Below are positions 1 to 3,714 of a stretch of DNA of 5,015 nt, one piece after another. The notes beneath the pieces were generated by a model that had not been told where the DNA came from, searched no databases, and saw only the letters and a program-made list of their open reading frames with translations. Both the position numbers and the translations under genes were made by a program. This DNA is from an uncultured Ruminococcus sp. (GTDB lineage Bacteria; Bacillota; Clostridia; Oscillospirales; Ruminococcaceae): NCBI GenBank assembly GCA_947175975.1, contig CAMWOX010000137.1:1-5015 (forward strand), written 5' to 3'. The first letter of the stretch is position 1. Each line of letters opens with the position of its first letter.

Positions 1-57
1 AAGACGGCATACGATCTGTAGAGAGGTCTCGTGGGCTCGGAGATGTGTATAAGAGAC
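1..57 (+). other. Illumina Nextera P7/i7 adapter remnant (sequencing artefact)
   Basis: Bases 1-17 match the end of the Illumina P7 oligo (AAGACGGCATACGA, then two mismatches in the last three bases). Bases 18-25 (GTAGAGAG) sit where the eight-base i7 index belongs, and from memory match the adapter form of Nextera index N707. Bases 26-40 (GTCTCGTGGGCTCGG) and 41-57 (AGATGTGTATAAGAGAC) are the Nextera read-2 adapter and the Tn5 mosaic end, lacking its last two bases (AG). The order is exactly that of a library adapter, so this is untrimmed adapter at a contig end. It is not part of the organism and not a natural Tn5/IS50 end. Genomic sequence begins at about base 58. Confidence 0.97.
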
Positions 58-97
58 CCTAACAAAATTTCTCACTTTCTTTTACTTTTTTAGAAAC

Positions 98-115
98 AAT
101 AATTATGAAATTATT
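98..115. repeat. AT-only inverted repeat over the regulator stop codon
   Basis: AATAATT (98-104) and AATTATT (109-115) are perfect 7-base complements around a 4-base loop. They include the TAA stop of the XRE gene. The stem contains no G or C and is not followed by a T run on the minus strand, so it is a poor terminator. It could be a weak 3' stabilising hairpin or chance in AT-rich DNA. The next 40 bases (58-97) show no gene or clear signal before the adapter. Confidence 0.35.
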
Positions 116-515
116 TCCCGTTTTTCTTCTGCATCAATAACTGCATTACTTCAAACTTATCATCTAAATTTAAACGGCTGAATACTTTTGCAAATTCTTC
201 CGTTGTTGCGTCAATACCATTTGAAACAGTAATATTTGCATCATCTCCCATACTGGAAACACCACCATCTCCAGATGAAATATGAATCCCCCCTGTAATT
301 TCCGGCGTATCTTTTCGACCTAATAAATAATCAACGGATATTTCAAGATAATCCGCAATTTTTGCAAGGTTTTGCGATAAAATATCAGTACCGTTTCCCA
401 TTTTTACAATGGTGTTTTTTCCTAATCCACATGCAAGTAGTAGTTGATTGATGGTGATCTTTTTTTCTTTTGCCTTAATTTTTATTCTTTTTGCTATTTC
501 TTGTGAATTATACAC
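111..515 (-). CDS. XRE/Cro-CI family helix-turn-helix transcriptional regulator
   Basis: A cytoplasmic DNA-binding protein of 134 residues, probably a repressor. Residues about 5-66 form an HTH_3/XRE domain: IAKRIKIKAKEKKITINQLL, then the turn and recognition region ACGLGKNTIVKMGNG, then the typical closing segment LAKIADYLEISVDYLLGR. A Gly/Ser/Asp-rich linker (about 74-102) follows, then a predicted helix (about 104-131) that may dimerise or sense a signal; I recognise no ligand domain. An upstream in-frame GTG at 522-524 lies only one base from the AGGAG site (526-530), too close to be used. The GTG at 513-515 is 10 bases from it and is the better start. The gene stands apart from the glycosyltransferase genes behind a terminator. 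The palindromes upstream suggest autoregulation. The targets are unknown. It resembles stand-alone XRE regulators of Ruminococcus-type Clostridia, and could also be a remnant of a mobile element. Confidence 0.9.
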   Translation of the reverse strand: MYNSQEIAKRIKIKAKEKKITINQLLLACGLGKNTIVKMGNGTDILSQNLAKIADYLEISVDYLLGRKDTPEITGGIHISSGDGGVSSMGDDANITVSNGIDATTEEFAKVFSRLNLDDKFEVMQLLMQKKNGK

Positions 516-525
516 AACAGACACG

Positions 526-531
526 CTCCTT
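526..531 (-). promoter_or_regulatory. Ribosome binding site that decides the regulator start
   Basis: Minus-strand AAGGAG follows an A-rich stretch. It leaves 1 base to the GTG at 524 and 10 bases to the GTG at 515, so it supports the shorter protein. Confidence 0.7.
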
Positions 532-552
532 TTTTGTGCAATAAATAGAAAA

Positions 553-593
553 TTCCCCTATTTAAGGGAAATATATTGACTTTCCCCTATTTA
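553..593. repeat. Repeated TTCCCCTATTTA motif, candidate operator
   Basis: TTCCCCTATTTA occurs at 553-564 and again at 582-593, 29 bases apart. The first copy continues into AGGGAA, making a TTCCC-N8-GGGAA inverted repeat (553-570). The second copy fills most of the spacer between the -35 and -10 of the forward promoter, so a protein bound there would block RNA polymerase. The first copy lies in the leader of the XRE mRNA predicted from the reverse promoter. The repeats are directly visible; the operator role and the identity of the binding protein are inferred. Confidence 0.55.
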
Positions 594-604
594 GATGATA
601 TAAT
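576..604 (+). promoter_or_regulatory. Strong forward sigma-A promoter
   Basis: TTGACT (576-581), a 17-base spacer and a perfect TATAAT (599-604) form a near-consensus housekeeping promoter, with transcription expected from about 611. It points away from the XRE gene, towards the 3' ends of the minus-strand genes. One operator-like palindrome lies on its start site and a TTCCCC motif lies in its spacer, so it looks tightly controlled. No convincing gene lies downstream on this strand. Confidence 0.75.
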
Positions 605-605
605 A

Positions 606-619
606 TTAACTATAGTCAA
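606..619. promoter_or_regulatory. Operator-like palindrome O1
   Basis: TTAACTATAGTCAA differs in one base from the perfect palindrome at 647-660. It begins two bases after the forward -10 box and covers the expected forward start site, a classic repressor position. Its centre lies 41 bp from that of the second site, close to four helical turns, so dimers on the two sites would face the same side of the DNA. The likely ligand is the neighbouring XRE protein (inference). Confidence 0.65.
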
Positions 620-631
620 TCATATAGCTTA

Positions 632-660
632 ATCATAGCACAAAATTTGACTATAGTCAA
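632..660 (-). promoter_or_regulatory. Reverse sigma-A promoter for the XRE regulator
   Basis: On the minus strand TTGACT (660-655), a 17-base spacer and TATGAT (637-632) give a near-consensus promoter. Transcription would start near 625, with a leader of roughly 110 bases before the GTG at 515. The -35 box is the right half of the palindrome at 647-660, so protein bound there would shut the promoter off. It is nested against the forward promoter, so the two probably compete. Confidence 0.7.
647..660. promoter_or_regulatory. Operator-like perfect palindrome O2
   Basis: TTGACTATAGTCAA is a perfect 14-base palindrome. Its right half is the -35 box of the reverse promoter that probably drives the XRE gene. 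Together with the copy at 606-619 it places one control site on each of the two opposed promoters, the usual layout for an autoregulated repressor with a divergent target. Confidence 0.7.
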
Positions 661-705
661 GAGAAAGAGAAAGAGTTTTTTTGATGATACAACTTAGCAA
701 CGCAC

Positions 706-729
706 AAAAAAACAGAGCCGGAGCTCTGC
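706..729 (-). terminator. Rho-independent terminator of the glycosyltransferase/small-protein unit
   Basis: On the minus strand a stem CAGAGC (728-723), tetraloop TCCG (722-719) and GCTCTG (718-713) are followed directly by seven T residues (712-706). This is a textbook intrinsic terminator 32 bases past the stop of the 75-residue gene. It separates that unit from the XRE gene. On the plus strand the same stem is followed by CTTTT and may act weakly in the other direction. Confidence 0.9.
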
Positions 730-744
730 TTTTCATGATTTCTA

Positions 745-761
745 AATTATTTCAAATAATT
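745..761. repeat. AT-only perfect inverted repeat next to the small-gene stop
   Basis: AATTATTT (745-752), a single C (753) and AAATAATT (754-761) form a perfect inverted repeat. It touches the last base of the minus-strand TGA stop (763-761) and lies between that stop and the terminator. With no G-C pairs it would be a weak RNA hairpin; a protein-binding site is also possible. Its role is unknown. Confidence 0.4.
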
Positions 762-988
762 CAGCATCTCCGGCAATTCAGCCTTGTGATCCGTCTTGCA
801 CTGATCTGCGGCGGAATGCTCATTGTCATCATACCAGAATAAAGAATACTCACTCTGTCATTGACAGCCAGATTGCATACACAGCATGTATTCACAGCAA
901 CTTCCTGATTGGTTGCCTCATCCCGGATCAGAATCTGATTTTCATTGATTTCCAGGATTACCCCTGTCATAGTTTCCATTCTCTGCAT
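761..988 (-). CDS. Small cysteine-containing protein, DUF3221/OB-fold-like
   Basis: A 75-residue protein with no signal peptide or membrane segment, predicted to be mainly beta strand. Residues 8-33 (TGVILEINENQILIRDE...VAVN) and 43-68 (NDRVSILYSG...SIPPQISARRIT) resemble small OB-like or YobA/DUF3221-type domains, in which a D-x-V-x-I-x-Y-x-G strand is followed by S-x-P-x-Q-I. This is recognition from memory, not a search. Five cysteines stand out: C35, C36 and C38 (CCVC) and C72 and C75 (the final CRRC), which could bind a metal. The ATG at 988 is preceded at good spacing by AGGTGAT; the longer frame from GTG 997 lies inside that site. It follows the large glycosyltransferase gene after 59 bases and ends at a terminator, so it is probably the last gene of that transcript. 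Its function is unknown. Confidence 0.7.
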   Translation of the reverse strand: MQRMETMTGVILEINENQILIRDEATNQEVAVNTCCVCNLAVNDRVSILYSGMMTMSIPPQISARRITRLNCRRC

Positions 989-992
989 AATT

Positions 993-1000
993 ATCACCTC
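993..1000 (-). promoter_or_regulatory. Ribosome binding site of the small protein
   Basis: Minus-strand GAGGTGAT ends four bases before the ATG at 988. The upstream in-frame GTG (997-995) is part of this site, which argues that the protein starts at 988. Confidence 0.75.
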
Positions 1001-1014
1001 AGAATAGTATATGC

Positions 1015-1053
1015 AAAAATAATCCTGTATGTGATAAGCACTGGAAATCAGGA
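1015..1053 (-). terminator. Weak terminator-like hairpin after the large gene
   Basis: On the minus strand TCCTG (1053-1049) can pair with CAGGA (1027-1023) across a 21-base loop that holds a smaller GTG/CAC pairing, followed by TTATTTTT. The hairpin overlaps the TGA stop of the large gene. The stem is short and the loop long, so at best it reduces read-through into the 75-residue gene. Confidence 0.25.
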
Positions 1054-2010
1054 CTTGTTCTCTTCCTCATCGCCAAGGTATTCAGAAATAATATACCGGG
1101 GACGTTCTTTGGATTCCAGATAGATCTTGCCGACATATTCGCCGATCATGCCGATTGCAAGGAGCTGTAAACCACCGATTGCCCAGATACTCACAATGGT
1201 AGAAGTCCACCCGGCAACAGTCTCCCCCATTGCATGGCGGACAAGCGACCAGATCAGAATGATCAGGCTTACCAGGAATACAATTGCACCAAGCCACATA
1301 ATCGTATGAATCGGCTTGACTGACAGAGAAGTAATTCCCTCCCAAGCGAATGCAAGCATTTTCTTGAGTGGATATTTGGATTCTCCTGCGAAACGTTCCT
1401 TGCGGGCATAATAGACATTTGTAGAAGAATAACCAATCATCGGAACAATGCCCCTGAGAAACAGATTATTTTCTTTGAAAGATGCAAGAGATTCTAAGGC
1501 ACGCTTTGACATGAGACGATAATCGGCATGATTGAATACAAGATCTGCACCCAGTAGTTTCATGACTTTATAATACCCCTCTGCGGTTGTTTTTTTGAAG
1601 AATGTATCCGTTTCACGAGAATTGCGGACACCATAAACGACTTCATATCCTTTGTGATACTGGATGACCATGTCATCAATGGCATTGATATCATCCTGCA
1701 AATCTGCATCCAGGGAAATAGAAATATCACAATGATCTTTTGCAGTCATCAATCCTGCAAGCAGTGCATTCTGGTGACCACGGTTTCTGGAGAGACAAAC
1801 ACCCTGGAATAACGGATCTTCCTGGTGGAGCTGGCAGATCATTTCCCAGGTTTTGTCTTTTGAGCCGTCATTGACAAACAAAATCCGACTTTTAGCAGAG
1901 ATTTCACCTGCCTGGATCAGAGAAATCATTTTTTCTTTCAATTGCCTGGAAGTCTCCGGTAAAACCGCTTCTTCATTATAGCAAGGAATTACAAGATATA
2001 AAATATCCAT
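1048..2010 (-). other. GT2 module: polyprenyl-phosphate glycosyltransferase, possible independent product
   Basis: The 320-residue C-terminal part (M569 onward) has every hallmark of GtrB/DPM1-like enzymes, which move a sugar from a nucleotide donor to undecaprenyl phosphate on the inner face of the membrane. Visible motifs are VIPCYNEE (575-582), FVNDGSKDKT (613-622), SRNRGHQNAL (642-651), the metal-binding DAD at 669-671 followed by LQDD, YGVR (694-697) and HADYRLM (729-735). Two C-terminal membrane helices (about 802-825 and 838-858) and the closing GKIYLESKERPRYII segment complete the family pattern. Its first codon is an ATG with GGAG eight bases upstream, as for a stand-alone gene. It may therefore be translated separately as well as in the fusion. 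Confidence 0.8.
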
Positions 2011-3714
2011 TTTATTCACTCCATTTTTAATTTTTTTTTGCATTTTTGAATGACTAGAATCCACAGGATTTTTAGGAATTTCGGATTTTTTTGTGTTTTG
2101 TATGCAAAGATGTGGCTTTAGCCAATCTATCAGAAATACAAATCCACAGGCTGCAAAAACTGTCATCCATATAAAATATGGCAGTGCGTATTGTGATTTT
2201 GCTTCTGCTAATAAATGATAGAGGGTTCCTCCCAGAACGATCAAAGGCATCAGCATTAAATACGTATTTTTCTTTTTCAAACAGTAAATTATACCGAAAA
2301 AACAGCCTACAAATACAAGTTGTGAGAAATAATCTGTATATTGCTTTGTTTCAGTTCGTTTTTCTTCACAAATAAATTTCGCAATGCCTGTTTTGGGATT
2401 GTACTGCCCACGAGCGGTATTATGCCAGATACACTGATATGTTGTTTCATTCCACATAGAGAGATATTTTTTTACAAAAAAATCATTTCTGTATTGCTTG
2501 TTTTCCTGAAAATAAGCAATTCTGTCACGGATCAGCTCTTTGGAACGTTCTGAAGCGATAGCAGCATCAAATCCAGAGAATGCAAAATTGTCAACTGTTA
2601 CATCACCTCTGTACCAGCCAGGCGCACTGTCTCCTTCACACATTCCCATTGCAATCCAGGAAATAATGGGAATAGAATCTCCTAATTCTGTATTTGCACG
2701 TTTTTCATACATTGTGATAACGGCATCCGGCACAGTTGCACAGGGAATGACACAGACAACAACAAGAAGCAGATTGCAGAGCGTTTTTTTATTTTGAAAA
2801 GCTGTTACACCTGCTAATAAAGCCATTGCCACGAGGACAATCAGATTATTGGATTTAATTATGACAGAAATTGTAATGCACAGTGCGGACAAAATTCCAA
2901 ACAATAGCTTACTTTTCCAAGAATCTGATTTTAAAAATTTAATTTCAAAATAGATTGCCCAAACCGTGAATGCAAAGCCTGGAATAATTCCATAAAGAAA
3001 TGAACAAGTAAGAATCGGTTGTACACAAAAAACAAGCATGAGGAAAGCCGTGTGACGAATGCGTTTGTCCTCACAAATCAGATCCAGCATATTTAGAATT
3101 GCAACATAAGCAGATGCAAGTAAGACAGCAAAAATTTTCTGAATGAAGATTAAATCAGAAAGATTTTCTTGGAACAAATGGGCAATCCGAATCAGAATTT
3201 CTTCAAAAAACACAAATCCAAGTTGAAAAGAATAATTTCGAAAATAGCGTTCCTCTCCAGTAAGCAGTCCATAATTTCCATTTGCGAAATCCATGGCTGC
3301 TCTGGCTGTGATTTCACTGTCTGTAGTAGGAGCAACCTGAGATGTACTAACCCATAGAATACCAATTCCAATTGTCCAGACAGCAATCAGAATTGATTCC
3401 ACCCGCAGTGACAGATGTTTTGGTGTGAAAAGCCAGACTGCAAGAAAACCTATGACAAGAAAAATCAGATTCGCCAATACATTATCCTGATGATAATTGA
3501 CACCTTCACCATGGGCACGAATGTACTGTACAACGGAGCTGACAGCTTGTTCTGGTATAACAAATTCCATATCCGTTGTGCTGACAAATGCCTGCATAAA
3601 CAAAGAACCCAAAAAAAATAACATAAAAACTGCAATGACGATACGAAATATCGCAGTAAAATATTCTGTTAGCTTATTTTGATTCAATTGGTTTTGCTGA
3701 TTCATCATCTTCAT
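1048..3714 (-). CDS. Fused GT-C (PMT/ArnT-like) plus GT2 (GtrB-like) glycosyltransferase
   Basis: An 888-residue membrane protein with two enzyme parts. Residues 1-540 form a GT-C region with about 11-13 hydrophobic segments (for example 21-43, 79-97, 102-123, 187-212, 221-262, 270-334, 463-482, 508-530). The loop at 130-165 (TDSEITARAAMDF...) resembles the acidic first loop of PMT/ArnT enzymes, which use lipid-linked sugars outside the membrane. Residues 541-568 are a polar linker. Residues 569-888 are a complete GT2 enzyme. Family length is about 300-320 for GT2 and about 500-600 for GT-C, and each part is full size. The start is ambiguous: GGAG (3721-3718) is 3 bases from ATG 3714 and 9 from ATG 3708, so 3708 is likelier; numbering here uses 3714. 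The gene overlaps the previous one by 41 bases in another frame, suggesting translational coupling. The fusion is held open by an A9 run and may not be constitutive. Sugar and acceptor are unknown. Confidence 0.88.
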   Translation of the reverse strand: MKMMNQQNQLNQNKLTEYFTAIFRIVIAVFMLFFLGSLFMQAFVSTTDMEFVIPEQAVSSVVQYIRAHGEGVNYHQDNVLANLIFLVIGFLAVWLFTPKHLSLRVESILIAVWTIGIGILWVSTSQVAPTTDSEITARAAMDFANGNYGLLTGEERYFRNYSFQLGFVFFEEILIRIAHLFQENLSDLIFIQKIFAVLLASAYVAILNMLDLICEDKRIRHTAFLMLVFCVQPILTCSFLYGIIPGFAFTVWAIYFEIKFLKSDSWKSKLLFGILSALCITISVIIKSNNLIVLVAMALLAGVTAFQNKKTLCNLLLVVVCVIPCATVPDAVITMYEKRANTELGDSIPIISWIAMGMCEGDSAPGWYRGDVTVDNFAFSGFDAAIASERSKELIRDRIAYFQENKQYRNDFFVKKYLSMWNETTYQCIWHNTARGQYNPKTGIAKFICEEKRTETKQYTDYFSQLVFVGCFFGIIYCLKKKNTYLMLMPLIVLGGTLYHLLAEAKSQYALPYFIWMTVFAACGFVFLIDWLKPHLCIQNTKKSEIPKNPVDSSHSKMQKKIKNGVNKMDILYLVIPCYNEEAVLPETSRQLKEKMISLIQAGEISAKSRILFVNDGSKDKTWEMICQLHQEDPLFQGVCLSRNRGHQNALLAGLMTAKDHCDISISLDADLQDDINAIDDMVIQYHKGYEVVYGVRNSRETDTFFKKTTAEGYYKVMKLLGADLVFNHADYRLMSKRALESLASFKENNLFLRGIVPMIGYSSTNVYYARKERFAGESKYPLKKMLAFAWEGITSLSVKPIHTIMWLGAIVFLVSLIILIWSLVRHAMGETVAGWTSTIVSIWAIGGLQLLAIGMIGEYVGKIYLESKERPRYIISEYLGDEEENKS
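2008..2039 (-). promoter_or_regulatory. A9 run and internal ribosome binding site at the fusion joint
   Basis: On the minus strand C is followed by nine A residues (2039-2031), then TTAAAAATGGAGTGAATAAAATG. In the frame given the joint is open (codons CAA AAA AAA ATT). With one extra A the frame reads AAT TAA and stops at once. With one fewer A it reads to GAG TGA and stops five bases before the GT2 ATG (2010-2008), a normal operon gap. GGAG at 2022-2019 is well placed for that ATG. Nine A residues is a length at which bacterial RNA polymerase is known to slip, and A AAA AAA is also a -1 ribosomal slippery heptamer. The sequence facts are direct; slippage here is inferred. Confidence 0.55.
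2095..3319 (-). repeat. Tandem duplication copy B (inside the fused gene)
   Basis: This segment of the fused gene aligns without gaps to 3791-5015 at a constant offset of 1696 bases, from the loop at residue 133 to the LCxQN motif at residues 537-540. Identity is high but incomplete, roughly four bases in five in the stretches compared by eye. Some runs are identical, such as CAGATTGCAGAGCG followed by seven T residues. The similarity ends at the asparagine codon, just before the variable tails. Confidence 0.9.

Larger units (their letters stand above)
611..733 (+). other. Possible short forward transcript (small RNA or leader)
   Basis: If the forward promoter is active, its RNA runs from about 611 through a purine-rich stretch (660-675, repeated GAGAAA) to a hairpin CAGAGC-CGGA-GCTCTG (713-728) followed by CTTTT. 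That could end a transcript of about 120 bases. A 52-codon reading frame starts at ATG 684 and ends at 842. It has only a weak purine-rich site before it, passes through the hairpin and is antisense to the 75-residue gene, so I do not call it as a gene. Direct support is limited to the promoter and hairpin. Confidence 0.25.

Noticed and set aside
41..57. Tn5/IS50 mosaic end as a natural mobile element
   Set aside because: It is joined directly to Illumina read-2, index and P7 sequence in library order and has no transposase nearby, so it is adapter.
684..842. 52-codon forward frame as a toxin or membrane peptide gene
   Set aside because: The ribosome site is weak, the frame runs through a terminator hairpin, and it is antisense to a better supported gene. 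It is kept only as a possibility in the findings.
989..1047. Separate promoter for the 75-residue gene
   Set aside because: A TATACT box is present just before the ribosome site, but no -35 box is well spaced and the start would fall in the ribosome site. Read-through from the upstream gene is simpler.
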